Source of the DNA: an uncultured Tateyamaria sp. | GTDB lineage: Bacteria > Pseudomonadota > Alphaproteobacteria > Rhodobacterales > Rhodobacteraceae | Direction of reading: 5' to 3' | Length of the DNA: 64,000 bases | Assembly (NCBI RefSeq): GCF_947497045.1 | Contig: NZ_CANMEU010000001.1 | Span: 124,001-188,000, forward strand | Shown here: positions 42,656 through 52,860 of the stretch, in pieces | Layout: each line of letters starts with the position of its first letter | Position numbering within the stretch: position 1 is the first letter of the stretch | Program-made: the position numbers and the translations under genes | Notes under the pieces: generated by a model | Database searches by the model: none | What the model saw: only the letters and a program-made list of their open reading frames with translations | Told to the model about the DNA's origin: nothing

Positions 42656-42873
42656 AGGCCGATACGCATCCCGAGTACCACACCATCAACGTCAAAATGA
42701 CCGACGGCACGATCGTGGAAATGAAATCGACATGGGGCAAGGAAGGCGACCAGCTGTCGCTCGACATCGACCCCTCCGTGCACCCTGCATGGACCGGCGG
42801 CACATCGCGCCTGATGGACACCGGTGGCCGCGTATCCAAGTTCAAGAACAAATACGCAGGTCTTGGGTTCTAA
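42652..42873 (+). CDS. rpmE: 50S ribosomal protein L31
   Basis: 73 residues: [72 protein letters not shown]. The Cys ligands of zinc-containing L31 are absent, so this is the zinc-free (C-) form. The ATG overlaps the rplS stop (ATGA) and a terminator follows. Confidence 0.96.
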   Translation: MKADTHPEYHTINVKMTDGTIVEMKSTWGKEGDQLSLDIDPSVHPAWTGGTSRLMDTGGRVSKFKNKYAGLGF

Positions 42874-42895
42874 AACCCAACACTCGATCAGATCG

Positions 42896-42926
42896 AAGGC
42901 CGCTCTTCACCAGAGCGGCCTTTTTT
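42896..42926 (+). terminator. terminator of the rplS-rpmE unit
   Basis: AAGGCCGCTCT pairs with AGAGCGGCCTT around loop TCACC, followed by a run of six T residues. Confidence 0.9.
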
Positions 42927-42970
42927 GTTTGGTGCATTACGGATGGCGCGTGCCGCCCCGAAACGTCGCA

Positions 42971-43036
42971 CCAGCCCCCACTTCCTTTCGCCAAAAATAC
43001 CTCGGGGAAGCCGAAGGCTGGGGCAGAGCCCCCAAA
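42971..43036 (-). repeat. REP-like intergenic element, copy A
   Basis: On the minus strand: GGGGGC-TCT-GCCCC hairpin, then CCCCGAGGTATTTTTGG and a GAAAGGAAG tail, the same order as the element at 25230-25275 on the plus strand. Confidence 0.5.
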
Positions 43037-43043
43037 ACATCGC

Positions 43044-43060
43044 GTGTGCCGCAGGCACGC
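43044..43060 (-). terminator. possible terminator of eda
   Basis: On the minus strand GTGCC-TGC-GGCAC (about 5-7 bp with wobble) is followed by ATGTTTTGG. It begins 7 bases after the eda stop; the T tract is short. Confidence 0.4.
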
Positions 43061-43067
43061 CTTTGGA

Positions 43068-43718
43068 TCAGCGGGGCAAGGCGGCGGCGGCGCGGGCCAG
43101 TGCCTCAATGGCCGTCCAGTCCCCCGCAACCACTTTGTCCTTGGGCGCAACCCAGCTGCCGCCTGCACAGACCACATTGGGCAGGCTCAGATAGCTTTGC
43201 GCATTTGACGGGCTGACACCGCCTGTCGGGCAAAACGAAATCTGGGGCAGTGGCGCGCCGATAGCCTTGAGCGCAGGTGCACCGCCCGACGCTTCGGCGG
43301 GAAAAAACTTGAGCATGTCATAGCCCCGCTCATAAAGCGCCATCGCCTCGGACGCGGTTGCGGCCCCAGGTAGCAGCGGCAGGCCCTCGGCCTCGCAGGC
43401 TGCAATCAACGCATCCGTCGCACCAGGCGACACACCAAACTGCGCGCCTGCCTCCTTGGCGGCACGCACATCTTCGGGGGTCACGAGCGTGCCTGCCCCG
43501 ACAACCCCGCCTTCAACGTCGGCCATGGCCGCGATCACCTCAAGTGCTGCGGGTGTGCGCAATGTGACCTCAAGCGCGGGCAAGCCGCCCGCCACCAGTG
43601 CCTCGGCCAAGGGGCGGGCATGGGCCACGTCCTCGACCACCAAAACAGGCACGATAGGGGCAAGGGCACAGATTTCCCTGGCGCGGACAGCCGCGGCTTT
43701 GGCAGTGATCATTCTCAA
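43068..43718 (-). CDS. eda: KDPG aldolase
   Basis: Cleaves 2-keto-3-deoxy-6-phosphogluconate to pyruvate and glyceraldehyde 3-phosphate. 216 residues: the Glu in LPALEVTLRTP, GAGTLVTPEDVRAAKEAGAQFGVSPGA, the Schiff-base Lys in YDMLKFFPAEASGG, and FCPTGGVSP. The ATG overlaps the edd stop (ATGA). The edd-eda operon completes the Entner-Doudoroff pathway. Confidence 0.96.
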   Translation of the reverse strand: MRMITAKAAAVRAREICALAPIVPVLVVEDVAHARPLAEALVAGGLPALEVTLRTPAALEVIAAMADVEGGVVGAGTLVTPEDVRAAKEAGAQFGVSPGATDALIAACEAEGLPLLPGAATASEAMALYERGYDMLKFFPAEASGGAPALKAIGAPLPQISFCPTGGVSPSNAQSYLSLPNVVCAGGSWVAPKDKVVAGDWTAIEALARAAAALPR

Positions 43719-45526
43719 AACTCTCCAAATACGGTTGCACCAGTATTGGCAGACCCAATCGTGTTGCGGAAGGCCGCGAACAAATCACGCCCCGTCCCCC
43801 AGTGATGGTCCGACAGATCGGCGGTGACATGGGCGCGCTGCAAAACGCCCTCGGTCAAGATGTCCAGCACACCCGCTTCGGCGTCGATACGGATGATGTC
43901 GCCATCCTGCACCTGCGCAATCGGCCCGCCATCCAGCGCCTCGGGGCAGACATGGATGGCCGAAGGCACCTTGCCCGAGGCCCCGGACATCCGGCCATCG
44001 GTCACCAGCGCCACCTTTTGTCCGCGACCCTGCAAAATCCCCAACAGCGGTGTGAGGCTGTGCAGTTCCGGCATCCCGTTCGCCTTCGGGCCCTGAAAAC
44101 GGATCACGATGATCACATCATCGGTGAACTCTCCGGCCTTGAACGCCGCCTTCACCTCGTCCTGATCATGGAACACGCGGGCGGGTGCTTCGACGATCCG
44201 GTGCTCGGGTGCCACGGCCGAGATCTTCATCACTCCGGTGCCCAGCTTGCCCACCAGACGCGCAAGGCCACCCGTTTCCTGGAATGGGTCGGTCGTGGGG
44301 CGCAGGATGCCGGGGTTCAGCGTCTCGCCCGTCCCCGGCGTCCACATGAGGCCCGCATCCGTCAGTTTGGGTTCATGGGTGTAGCTTTCCAGCCCCTCGC
44401 CCGACACGGTGCGTGTATCATCATGCAACAAACCTGCATTCAGCAACTGCCCGATCATAAAGCCGAGACCACCCGCCGCATGGAATTGGTTCACATCCGC
44501 CAGACCATTTGGATAGACCCGCGCGAGCAAAGGTGTGATTTCCGACAGATCGCTGAAATCTTCCCAATCAAGCACAATCCCCCCGGCCCGCGCCATCGCA
44601 ATCAGGTGGATCAGCAGGTTGGTGGATCCGCCCGTCGCATTCAGCCCGATGATCCCGTTCACATAGGCCTTTTCATCCAGCACATCGCAAACGGGGGTGT
44701 AGTGATTGCCAAGGGCCGACAGCGACAGCGCCCGCTTGGCCCCCTCAACGGTGAGCGCATCGCGCAAATCGGTGTTGGGGTTCACGAAAGATGAGCCGGG
44801 CAAATGCAGCCCCATGAACTCCATCAACATCTGGTTGGTGTTGGCCGTGCCATAAAAGGTGCAGGTTCCGGGACCATGATAGGCGGCCATCTCGGCCTTG
44901 AGCAGCTCTTCGCGGGTGGCTTCACCCGCGGCGAACCGCTGGCGGACCTTGGCCTTTTCGTCATTGGGCAAGCCACTGGTCATCGGCCCTGCGGGCAGAA
45001 ACACGGACGGGATATGCCCAAAGGATTGCGCCGCTATGATCAGACCCGGCACGATCTTGTCACAGACCCCGAGGTACACGGTCGCATCAAAGGTGTTGTG
45101 GCTGAGCGCCACACCGGCAGCCAATGCAATCACATCGCGTGAAAACAGGCTCAGTTCCATGCCCGCTTCGCCTTGGGTCACTCCGTCACACATGGCCGGA
45201 ACGCCGCCTGCGACCTGCGCCGTGCCTCCATCGGCGCGGATCGCATCCCGGATCAGGGTCGGATACCGCTCGAATGGCTGGTGGGCGGACAGCATATCAT
45301 TATAGGCCGTCACGATCCCAAGGTTGCCCGTATTCGCCCCCGCAAGCCGCGCCTGATCCTCACCTGCGGCGGCAAAGGCATGGGCCTGCCCGCTGCACGA
45401 CAGGTGCGCGCGCGCAGGTCCGTCAGATTTGGCCTTGGCCATACGATCCAGATAACGCCGCCGCGTTGGGGCGCTCCGTTTGATGATCCGTTCGGTGACT
45501 CGGACAACAGTTGGATTGAGGGGCAT
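43715..45526 (-). CDS. edd: 6-phosphogluconate dehydratase
   Basis: [4Fe-4S] enzyme of the IlvD/Edd family that forms KDPG. 603 residues. [26 protein letters not shown] is a typical Edd start; the cluster cysteines fall in [30 protein letters not shown] and a [19 protein letters not shown] segment; also [12 protein letters not shown] and [28 protein letters not shown] 45526 has GGGAGAGC upstream; an upstream frame to 45631 has no support. Confidence 0.96.
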   Translation of the reverse strand: MPLNPTVVRVTERIIKRSAPTRRRYLDRMAKAKSDGPARAHLSCSGQAHAFAAAGEDQARLAGANTGNLGIVTAYNDMLSAHQPFERYPTLIRDAIRADGGTAQVAGGVPAMCDGVTQGEAGMELSLFSRDVIALAAGVALSHNTFDATVYLGVCDKIVPGLIIAAQSFGHIPSVFLPAGPMTSGLPNDEKAKVRQRFAAGEATREELLKAEMAAYHGPGTCTFYGTANTNQMLMEFMGLHLPGSSFVNPNTDLRDALTVEGAKRALSLSALGNHYTPVCDVLDEKAYVNGIIGLNATGGSTNLLIHLIAMARAGGIVLDWEDFSDLSEITPLLARVYPNGLADVNQFHAAGGLGFMIGQLLNAGLLHDDTRTVSGEGLESYTHEPKLTDAGLMWTPGTGETLNPGILRPTTDPFQETGGLARLVGKLGTGVMKISAVAPEHRIVEAPARVFHDQDEVKAAFKAGEFTDDVIIVIRFQGPKANGMPELHSLTPLLGILQGRGQKVALVTDGRMSGASGKVPSAIHVCPEALDGGPIAQVQDGDIIRIDAEAGVLDILTEGVLQRAHVTADLSDHHWGTGRDLFAAFRNTIGSANTGATVFGEF

Positions 45527-45736
45527 AATGCTCTCCCTTGGCCTGAAAACAGTTTCGCGCGCAGTGTAGCACAGCTTTTTGTTAGCGGTAACATCAAACA
45601 GTGCGAAATTCACCTGCGCCCACTGCGCCACGGTGCCACAGGAAAAGCGCGCAGGCCGCTTTCCAAGCTCCTGACCACAACATATAGTGGCCTAAAATCC
45701 GCATAGCGGACACGGGCAAGCTCCGGGGGAACGGGC

Positions 45737-46546
45737 ATGGCGCATATCATCGTCGTCGGCAACGAAAAGGGCGGCGCAGGCAAATCGACAGTGTCCATGC
45801 ATGTGGGCACGGCGCTGTCGCGCATGGGCCACAAAGTCAGTGCACTGGATCTGGATTTGCGCCAGCGCACCTTTGGCCGCTATGTGGAAAACCGCGCGTC
45901 ATTCATCAAGGCATCCGACCTCGACCTGCCCTCACCTGATGTGCACGACCTGCCCGAAATCGATGCCTCTGCCCTGAAACCGGGTGAGAACATCTATGAT
46001 CATCGCCTGTCGGCGGCCGTGGCCACCCTTGAGCCGGACAGCGATTTCATCCTGATCGACTGCCCCGGCTCGCATACACGCCTCAGCCAGGTTGCCCATT
46101 CGCTGGCCGACACCCTGATCACACCGCTTAATGACAGTTTCATCGACTTTGACCTGCTGGCGCGGATCGACTCGACCGGTGATAAAATCCTTGGGCCGTC
46201 AGTCTATTCCGAAATGGTGTGGAATGCGCGGCAGTTGCGGGCCCAGGCGGGCCTCAAACCCATCGACTGGATCGTGGTGCGCAACCGGATGGGCGCGCAA
46301 CGCATGGTCAACAAGGAAAAGATGGAAAAGGCGATCAAGATGCTGTCCAAGCGTATCGGTTTTCGCATCGCGCCCGGCTTTTCCGAGCGGGTGATTTTCC
46401 GCGAGCTGTTTCCACGCGGGCTGACCCTGCTGGACCTCAAGGACATCGGGGTTAAGCAGTTGAACATCTCGAACGTGGCGGCGCGTCAGGAATTGCGCGA
46501 GTTGCTGAAATCGCTGCACCTGCCAGGTGTCGAGGTCGACGTTTAG
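45737..46546 (+). CDS. mipZ: division-plane positioning ATPase MipZ
   Basis: MipZ is a ParA-like ATPase that forms polar gradients and blocks FtsZ near the poles in alphaproteobacteria. 269 residues. Deviant Walker A IIVVGNEKGGAGKSTVSMHVGTAL, then LDLDLRQRTFGRYVENR, ILIDCPGSHTRLS and TPLNDSFIDFDLLARID match MipZ. A GGGGGAACGG run precedes the ATG. Alone, divergent from edd, convergent with the esterase gene. Confidence 0.95.
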   Translation: MAHIIVVGNEKGGAGKSTVSMHVGTALSRMGHKVSALDLDLRQRTFGRYVENRASFIKASDLDLPSPDVHDLPEIDASALKPGENIYDHRLSAAVATLEPDSDFILIDCPGSHTRLSQVAHSLADTLITPLNDSFIDFDLLARIDSTGDKILGPSVYSEMVWNARQLRAQAGLKPIDWIVVRNRMGAQRMVNKEKMEKAIKMLSKRIGFRIAPGFSERVIFRELFPRGLTLLDLKDIGVKQLNISNVAARQELRELLKSLHLPGVEVDV

Positions 46547-46549
46547 TAC

Positions 46550-47380
46550 CTAGGCCCCACCCGCCTCGAACCAATCCAGCATCCGCCCGGCCCACCCCTT
46601 TGGCGCGCCATGTCCGCCCTTGTGCAGCATCAACTGGATTTCGCCTGCCGCGCAGTCAGTCCAGTGCCGCAGCCACAGATCATTCTCGAAGCTGCTGCGC
46701 TCGGGTTGGCGCGCATTACATCCGTTCGTGGCACGCAGGACCTTGAGCGAGGCCCACACATCGCCCTGCACAACCGCGCCTCCGCCAAAGGAACGCCCCT
46801 CAAGCGGGACGGTCCGGTCGTTCCAGCCATGGGTGTGAAACAGGCGCACGGGGGCAGCGCAGGTATCGGGCAGATCATCCCAAAACGCGCCTGCAAGCGG
46901 GGCATAGGCGGTGGCGAATTCGGGGTCAGTGCAGGCCATGTCCCAGACCATTGACCCACCGCGCGAGAACCCGGCCAGCAACACAGGCAAGCCTTCAGTA
47001 CCCGTCTTGGCGGTAACCTCCGCCGTCACTTCGCGCAGGAAATCGGCATCATTGCGCGGATGCGACGTGCCCTTGGCGCGCACGGACCAGTCCCGCTCCC
47101 ACCGATTGCCGGGATGAAAGCCGTTGGGGGCGATAAACACATACCCACGCGCGACCGCACCGCGCCCCAGACCAGAGTTCAACAGGCCACGCCCACGCCC
47201 TCCGCCGCCATGCAAGTGGATCACGATCCCTTTGGGGGCAACTGTCGGCTCCGCCATGTGATAGGTGCCCATCGCCGTCTCACAGGGGGTTTCGGCATCA
47301 CCGCACGACTCTGATTGCGCAAGGGCGGTCATGGTGGTGCAAGCCAGAACCGTCGAGAAAGCCGCCAAGATTAACCGCAT
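46550..47380 (-). CDS. secreted alpha/beta-hydrolase esterase (PHB depolymerase/LpqC-like)
   Basis: 276 residues with a signal peptide (LILAAFSTVLACTTMTALAQ). The hydrolase fold shows GIVIHLHGGGGRGRG (oxyanion region), nucleophile Ser in LLAGFSRGGSMVWDMACTDP, Asp in HTHGWNDRTVP and His in HKGGHGAPKG. This is the esterase/PHB depolymerase pattern; the substrate is unknown, perhaps a polyester or acylated polymer in the periplasm. AAAGGA lies before ATG 47380; the GTG at 47383 is adjacent. Confidence 0.87.
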   Translation of the reverse strand: MRLILAAFSTVLACTTMTALAQSESCGDAETPCETAMGTYHMAEPTVAPKGIVIHLHGGGGRGRGLLNSGLGRGAVARGYVFIAPNGFHPGNRWERDWSVRAKGTSHPRNDADFLREVTAEVTAKTGTEGLPVLLAGFSRGGSMVWDMACTDPEFATAYAPLAGAFWDDLPDTCAAPVRLFHTHGWNDRTVPLEGRSFGGGAVVQGDVWASLKVLRATNGCNARQPERSSFENDLWLRHWTDCAAGEIQLMLHKGGHGAPKGWAGRMLDWFEAGGA

Positions 47381-47460
47381 CACACCATCCTTTGTTTGCG
47401 CAGGTGCACCCTGCGGGCGACACGGCTACAGGCGCAAATCACAATCTCCGGATCATGCGA

Positions 47461-47901
47461 TCAACCGCGCACTTTGGCCAAGGTGCGCAGCACAGATCGC
47501 AGCCGCACCACATCTTCGCCGTCCAAGCCCTCGACAAGCGCTTCGTTATAATCACGCGCCACACTTCTGAGGTCGACATAGACCTTCTGGCCCGCCGGGG
47601 TCAGTTCTAGATGTTCGACCCGGCGATCCGTCTCATCCCGCTCGCGCACCAGATACCGCCGTTCGGCCAAACGCTGCACCGCACGGCTGATCTTGGTCTT
47701 GTGCATCTGGGCGCGCACGCCGATGTCCCTGGCCGTCATCCGGCCGTAAATTCCGAGATGGAACAGCACCCGCCACTCGTTGCGCAGCATCCCGTAGCGG
47801 TCCTTGTAGACACGTTGGAATTCAAGGCTCGACGCCTCTGCCGCCTGATTCAAGAGGTAAGGCAGGAAATCCTGCACATCAAAGTCGGGATCGTCATGCA
47901 T
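47461..47901 (-). CDS. MarR-family regulator, probably of homogentisate genes
   Basis: 146 residues. [97 protein letters not shown] is the MarR winged helix with a typical D-x-R-D-R-R wing region. It is divergent from hmgA, 72 bases away, so it likely represses or activates hmgA-fahA. Start is uncertain among ATGs at 47901, 47907 and 47910. Confidence 0.88.
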   Translation of the reverse strand: MHDDPDFDVQDFLPYLLNQAAEASSLEFQRVYKDRYGMLRNEWRVLFHLGIYGRMTARDIGVRAQMHKTKISRAVQRLAERRYLVRERDETDRRVEHLELTPAGQKVYVDLRSVARDYNEALVEGLDGEDVVRLRSVLRTLAKVRG

Positions 47902-47973
47902 TGTCATCATCACCGGTTGTTAGTTACAAAAACGACTATTACATCCGCGACCAGTTTTGCGAGGGAGTATGCG

Positions 47974-49329
47974 ATGAACACCCAATCCACGCCACATGGT
48001 ATGATCCAGGCCCCATCCGGTGCGGGAATCACGGCGGGCTTTATGCCCGGTTTCGGCAATGACTTTGAAACCGAAGCGCTGCCGGGTGCGCTGCCGCACG
48101 GCATGAACTCCCCCCAAAAGTGCAACTACGGACTTTATGGCGAACAACTCAGCGGCACCGCCTTCACCGATGTGCGCCCCGAGCGGACATGGTGTTATCG
48201 TATCCGCCCCTCGGTCAAACACTCCGGGCGGTACGCGCGGATTGATCTGCCACAGTGGAAAAGCGCGCCGCACATGGTCGGGGATGCAACCAGCCTTGGT
48301 CAATATCGGTGGGATCCACTGCCACACACGGACGCAGGCCTCACATGGCTGACGGGGATGCACACCATGACCACGGCGGGGGACGTGAACACTCAAGTGG
48401 GCATGGCGAGCCATATCTACCTGATCACCCAGTCAATGCAGGATGCCTATTTCTACTCCGCCGACAGCGAAATGCTTGTGGTCCCCCAAGAGGGTCGACT
48501 GCGGTTCTGCACCGAACTTGGAATCATCGACGTGGCCCCACAGGAAATCGCGATCCTGCCCCGCGGCCTCGTTTACCGGGTCGAAGTGCTTGAAGGGCCC
48601 TGCCGCGGATTCGTGTGCGAGAACTACGGCGCAAAATTCGAATTGCCCGGACGCGGCCCCATCGGCGCCAACTGCATGGCCAACCCCCGCGACTTCAAGG
48701 CACCCGTTGCCACCTTTGAGGATCGCGAGACGCCCTCGTCCCTCACGATCAAGTGGTGCGGGCAGTTTCACGAAACGCAGATCGGGCACTCCCCGCTAGA
48801 TGTGGTGGCATGGCATGGCAATTACGCACCGATGAAATACGACCTCAGCACCTATTGCCCCGTGGGTGCTGTGTTATTTGATCATCCCGATCCCTCGATC
48901 TTTACCGTGCTGACCGCGCCGTCAGGCCAGCCGGGGGTCGCAAATATCGACTTTGTCCTGTTCCGCGAACGTTGGATGGTGGCCGAGGACACGTTCCGCC
49001 CACCCTGGTATCACAAGAACATCATGTCCGAACTGATGGGCAATATTTACGGCCAATACGACGCCAAGCCCAAAGGCTTCATTCCGGGTGGCATGTCGCT
49101 GCACAACATGATGCTGCCACATGGGCCGGACAAGAATGCGTTTGAAGGGGCAACCAACGCCGAGCTTGCCCCCCACAAGCTGGACAACACGATGTCCTTC
49201 ATGTTCGAGACCCGCTTTCCACAGCATTTGACGCGGTTCGCCGCGACCGAGGCCCCCTTGCAGGACGACTACATTGACTGCTGGTCCGATATCGAAAAGA
49301 AATTCGACGGCACACCGGGCAAGAAATGA
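47974..49329 (+). CDS. hmgA: homogentisate 1,2-dioxygenase
   Basis: Opens homogentisate to maleylacetoacetate with O2 and Fe(II). 451 residues, normal length. [40 protein letters not shown] at the N-terminus, then [53 protein letters not shown], and the C-terminal iron site around [14 protein letters not shown] and [22 protein letters not shown] 6 bases ahead of ATG 47974. Confidence 0.97.
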   Translation: MNTQSTPHGMIQAPSGAGITAGFMPGFGNDFETEALPGALPHGMNSPQKCNYGLYGEQLSGTAFTDVRPERTWCYRIRPSVKHSGRYARIDLPQWKSAPHMVGDATSLGQYRWDPLPHTDAGLTWLTGMHTMTTAGDVNTQVGMASHIYLITQSMQDAYFYSADSEMLVVPQEGRLRFCTELGIIDVAPQEIAILPRGLVYRVEVLEGPCRGFVCENYGAKFELPGRGPIGANCMANPRDFKAPVATFEDRETPSSLTIKWCGQFHETQIGHSPLDVVAWHGNYAPMKYDLSTYCPVGAVLFDHPDPSIFTVLTAPSGQPGVANIDFVLFRERWMVAEDTFRPPWYHKNIMSELMGNIYGQYDAKPKGFIPGGMSLHNMMLPHGPDKNAFEGATNAELAPHKLDNTMSFMFETRFPQHLTRFAATEAPLQDDYIDCWSDIEKKFDGTPGKK

Positions 49330-49354
49330 ACCCTTACAGAAAGATCACGACCCC

Positions 49355-50611
49355 ATGACGCTTTTGAAAAGCTGGGTGGCCAGTGCCAACAGCGCCGACA
49401 CGGATTTTCCGCTCAACAACCTGCCCTATGGCGTGTTTTCGACCCCCATGCACGAGGCGCGATGCGGGGTTGCCATCGGGGATATGATCCTGGATATGGC
49501 CGCGACCGAAGCCCAAGGGCTTGTCGCCCTCACGGATGATCCGCTGTTTGGGGCCCCCTACTGGAACGATCTGATGGAGCAGGGCCCCGCCGTCTGGGCC
49601 GCGCTGCGCAGTCGTCTGATGGCTTTGCTCGCAGAGGGATCAGGGGCGCGCAATCAGATCGAACCGCTGCTGGTGCCCATGACCGAAGCGACATTGCACA
49701 TGCCCTTTGTTGTCTCCGAATACACCGACTTTTATGCTGGTCGTCACCATGCCACGAATGTCGGCACCATGTTCCGCGGCCCCGAAAACGCACTGCCGCC
49801 CAATTGGCTGCACATGCCTACCGGGTACAATGGGCGCGCATCGTCGGTGGTGGTATCGGGTGCGGATATACGCCGCCCCTGGGGGCAGCTGAAGTCACCT
49901 GATCACGACGCGCCTGCCTTTTTACCCTCCCGCCGCTTCGATATGGAACTCGAGATGGGGGCCATCGTGGGCACCTCCTCGGAGAGGCCGCTGTCGGTTG
50001 ATGATGCGGATGCGGCGATCTTTGGCTACGTCCTGCTGAACGACTGGTCGGCGCGCGATATTCAGGAATGGGAGTATCAGCCCCTTGGTCCGTTTCAGGC
50101 CAAGGCCACGGCCACATCCATCAGCCCCTGGATCGTTACCAGGGCAGCACTTGAACCGTTCCGCGTCGCCACCCCACCCCGCGAAGTGGCGTTGCTTGCG
50201 CATCTGAAGGATACGGGGCCGATGCTCTATGACGTCGACCTTACCGTGACGCTCGCGCCACAAGGGCAGCCTGCCAGCACGATCACGCAGACCAACTACC
50301 GCGAAATGTACTATTCTGCAGCGCAGCAACTCGCGCATCACACCACATCTGGGTGCCCGATGAATGCGGGCGACCTGTTGGGGTCTGGCACCATTTCGGG
50401 GCCAACCAAGCCCGAACGGGGCAGCTTGCTGGAACTCAGTTGGGGTGGGAAGGAACCATTGACGCTGGGCACAGGCGAGACGCGCACCTTCCTTGAGGAC
50501 GGCGATACGTTGACGTTATCAGGACATGCGAAGGGCGAGGGCTACCGGATTGGTTTCGGCATCTGCGCAGGCACTATCCTGCCTGCGCTGGACGATCCCT
50601 TCACGACATAG
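49355..50611 (+). CDS. fahA: fumarylacetoacetase
   Basis: Hydrolyses fumarylacetoacetate to fumarate and acetoacetate. 418 residues. YGVFS at the start of the domain, FYAGRHHATNVGTMFRGPENALPPNWLHMPTGYNGRASS, FDMELEMGAIVGT, GYVLLNDWSARDIQEWEYQPLGPFQAKATATSISPWI and DLLGSGTISGP carry the FAH active-site Asp/Glu ligands. 25 bases after hmgA. No maiA (maleylacetoacetate isomerase) appears between them; it must lie elsewhere, or the GST-like activity is provided by another gene. Confidence 0.96.
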   Translation: MTLLKSWVASANSADTDFPLNNLPYGVFSTPMHEARCGVAIGDMILDMAATEAQGLVALTDDPLFGAPYWNDLMEQGPAVWAALRSRLMALLAEGSGARNQIEPLLVPMTEATLHMPFVVSEYTDFYAGRHHATNVGTMFRGPENALPPNWLHMPTGYNGRASSVVVSGADIRRPWGQLKSPDHDAPAFLPSRRFDMELEMGAIVGTSSERPLSVDDADAAIFGYVLLNDWSARDIQEWEYQPLGPFQAKATATSISPWIVTRAALEPFRVATPPREVALLAHLKDTGPMLYDVDLTVTLAPQGQPASTITQTNYREMYYSAAQQLAHHTTSGCPMNAGDLLGSGTISGPTKPERGSLLELSWGGKEPLTLGTGETRTFLEDGDTLTLSGHAKGEGYRIGFGICAGTILPALDDPFTT

Positions 50612-50679
50612 CCAAGCGCTTCTCCGTTCCAAAAAACCGGGGCTTGGCCCGCAGTCCAACATCGGCCAAACTCCATTCC

Positions 50680-50889
50680 ATGACCAACAAATACGGCCCC
50701 ACCCGCAACGATCTCAAATTCCGGCTTGGCTTTTCGCTGATCGGGCTGGTGCTGGTGGGAGCTGCGCTTGCCGTTCGCGGCCTGCCCACGGGCCCCGGTG
50801 GATGGGAGGCCATCGGCCTTGGCACCGCCTTTTTTGGTGGTACGTTGATCTGGACCCTGCGCAAGCTGATCCGGCGCGATCACAGCTAG
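50680..50889 (+). CDS. small two-helix membrane protein
   Basis: 69 residues: MTNKYGPTRNDLKFRLGFSLIGLVLVGAALAVRGLPTGPGGWEAIGLGTAFFGGTLIWTLRKLIRRDHS. Two membrane helices with basic ends. 68 bases after fahA, on the same strand. No family recognised. It is convergent with the ridA-like gene and overlaps its stop by 4 bases. Confidence 0.7.
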   Translation: MTNKYGPTRNDLKFRLGFSLIGLVLVGAALAVRGLPTGPGGWEAIGLGTAFFGGTLIWTLRKLIRRDHS

Positions 50890-51273
50890 GGGGAGGCGAC
50901 CCATACCTCGACCTCGACCACAAATTCGGGACGGGTAAAGCCCGAAACAATCATCAACGTCGAGGTGGGCAGCACATCCCGCGCCGCCAGAAACACGTCC
51001 CGCGCGGTCATATAGCCGGCCATATGCGCGCGGTCCGTCACAAAGGCGCTGATGTGAAACACATTCTCCGCACCCATCCCGGCCTCGTCCAGAATGGCCG
51101 CGATATTGTCAAAACAAATGCGCGCCTGCGCCTCGGCCCCGTCAGCGACGGTGCCATCGCGCAACCCCAACTGGCCCGATATGCGCACGGTACGCACACC
51201 CGGCGGCACCTCGACCCCGTGGGAATAGCGGGCAAAAAGGCGGGGCGATACGGGTCGGGTTCAGGGATTTCAT
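50886..51273 (-). pseudogene. RidA-family protein gene with a +1 frameshift near its start
   Basis: RidA-like enzymes hydrolyse reactive imines. The natural start is ATG 51273 (MKSLNPTRIAPPF), but after residue 13 the frame breaks; the remainder ARYSHGVEVPPGVRTVRISGQLGLRDGTVADGAEAQARICFDNIAAILDEAGMGAENVFHISAFVTD and STLMIVSGFTRPEFVVEVEVWVASP lies in another frame. The break is at a run of five T on the coding strand (51234-51238), where four would restore 128 residues. Either a true inactivation, a sequencing error, or the gene starts at internal GTG 51209 (about 107 residues). Confidence 0.75.
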
Positions 51274-51388
51274 GGCAATACCCTTGCGCAGTCCTGCGAA
51301 ATTTGAAAGCCTGTCTGGACCATCTCTGGCACAGATACGCATCTTTAGGGCCGCTGATATCCACTTCCAACCGAGGACGGAGGAAGAC

Positions 51389-52093
51389 GTGGACAAGCGA
51401 CTCTTGTGCATCCGCCATGGCGATGGGCCCATGGACGACAGAATTACGACGTGGTGCGGGGCGCATAACGTACGGCTTGATGCGCGGCGCGCGTGGCAGG
51501 GCGACGATCTGGGCGAGGTCACCGATGATCTGGCAGGCGTGGTGGTGTATGGCGGGATCTACAACGCCTATGACACCGATCTGCATCCATTCCTGCGCGA
51601 TGAATACCGGATGATTGATGCGGTGATGAAAGCCGACGTGCCGCTGCTTGGGCTGTGCCAAGGCGCGCAAATGATCGCGCATCACATGGGCGCATGGGCC
51701 GGAGCGCCCGCCCATGACAACCACGAGTTCGGCTGGTACGAGGTCACGCCAACAGATGTGGGCCGTGATATCCTGCCCGCCCCCCATCACTTTGCCCAAG
51801 CGCATTTCCACACCTTCGATTTGCCCACAGGCGCACGTCACATCGCGCGTAGTACCTTGTTCGAAAATCAGGCCTTTGCGGTCGGGACAAATGTTGTCGG
51901 CTTCCGGTTTCATCCCGAACAGACAGTGACAGGGTTCATGCGCTGGCAGGCGCGGGGTGAAGGCTGGGGGCGCTACGCAGAACCCGGTGTTCAGGATCGC
52001 GACACCCAAATTCAGCTAATGCTGGAACATGATGCAGCACAGGGCGCATGGCTCGACGCGTTCCTCAGCCGCTATTTTGCAGGTGCGCCATGA
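51389..52093 (+). CDS. class I glutamine amidotransferase-like protein
   Basis: 234 residues of the type 1 GATase fold: LLCIRHGDGPMDDR, VVVYGGIYNAYD, catalytic Cys90 in LLGLCQGAQMIAHHMG, and FHPEQTVTGFM with the His-Glu part of the triad. It acts probably on an amide or as a stand-alone hydrolase; no synthetase partner is nearby. The GTG start follows GGAGG by 5 bases; the open frame extends back to 51272. Its stop overlaps the creatininase gene start (ATGA). Confidence 0.87.
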   Translation: MDKRLLCIRHGDGPMDDRITTWCGAHNVRLDARRAWQGDDLGEVTDDLAGVVVYGGIYNAYDTDLHPFLRDEYRMIDAVMKADVPLLGLCQGAQMIAHHMGAWAGAPAHDNHEFGWYEVTPTDVGRDILPAPHHFAQAHFHTFDLPTGARHIARSTLFENQAFAVGTNVVGFRFHPEQTVTGFMRWQARGEGWGRYAEPGVQDRDTQIQLMLEHDAAQGAWLDAFLSRYFAGAP

Positions 52094-52860
52094 TCGCGCG
52101 GTGGGCCGACCAGACCCGTGCGGACTTTGCCGCCCTGACGGACAATACCATTGCAGTGCTGCCGCTTGGGGCCACGGAACAGCACGGCCCGCACCTGCCC
52201 TTCGGTGTCGACACCACCCTGACCGAAGCGGTTCTGGATCGCGTTGAAACCACCGCCTCCGTGTTGCAACTGCCCACGCTCACCATCACCAAAAGCGATG
52301 AACATCACCGCCATGTGGGCACCCTCAGCCTTGGCAGTACGACCTTGCTGGCAATGCTGGATGACATCGCCGCTTCGGTGGCGCACGCGAAGGTTCAGCG
52401 CCTCGTTTTCTTCAACGGCCACGGGGGAAACACCGCCCTGCTTGAGGTCGCGGCCCGCGCGGCCCGGATCGACCATAATATGATCTGCACCGGTACCAGT
52501 TGGTTTGCCTTTGCCGATCAAAGCATGTTTGACGCGGATGCAATCGCATACGACCTGCATGCGGGCGACCTTGAAACAAGCGCCATGCTGGCCGCCCGAC
52601 CTGACCTTGTGGACATGAGCCAAGCGCAGAATTTCCGCACCGCGATGCAGCACTGGGAACAGGCGGGCTACCAGACCGGGTTAACCGGCCAGCCCGCGCG
52701 GCCCGGTTGGATCATTGACGATCTGAACCCAGAAGGCGCGCTTGGCAATGCGGCGGGAGCAACGGCGGAAAAGGGCGCGCACCTGCTGGACACCGCAGCA
52801 CATGGGTTTGCCGCGTGGCTGGCGGATTTTGCACAGTTTGATCACAGGGCCGCGACATGA
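52090..52860 (+). CDS. creatininase-family amidohydrolase
   Basis: 256 residues. The family (creatininase, MftE, GTP-cyclohydrolase-like FAPy deformylase) uses two metals. Ligand motifs: VLPLGATEQHGPHLPFGVDTTL with Glu30, His32 and Asp41, VFFNGHGGNTALLEV and DLHAGDLETSAMLAARPDLVD with Glu. It hydrolyses a cyclic or linear amide; the substrate is not known. Tightly coupled at both ends (4-base overlaps) to the GATase and the amidohydrolase gene. Confidence 0.88.
   Translation: MIARWADQTRADFAALTDNTIAVLPLGATEQHGPHLPFGVDTTLTEAVLDRVETTASVLQLPTLTITKSDEHHRHVGTLSLGSTTLLAMLDDIAASVAHAKVQRLVFFNGHGGNTALLEVAARAARIDHNMICTGTSWFAFADQSMFDADAIAYDLHAGDLETSAMLAARPDLVDMSQAQNFRTAMQHWEQAGYQTGLTGQPARPGWIIDDLNPEGALGNAAGATAEKGAHLLDTAAHGFAAWLADFAQFDHRAAT

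Noticed and set aside
47921-47938. TAGT-N10-ACTA as a possible MarR operator before hmgA
   Set aside because: Four-base arms are too short to support the claim, though the position is suitable.
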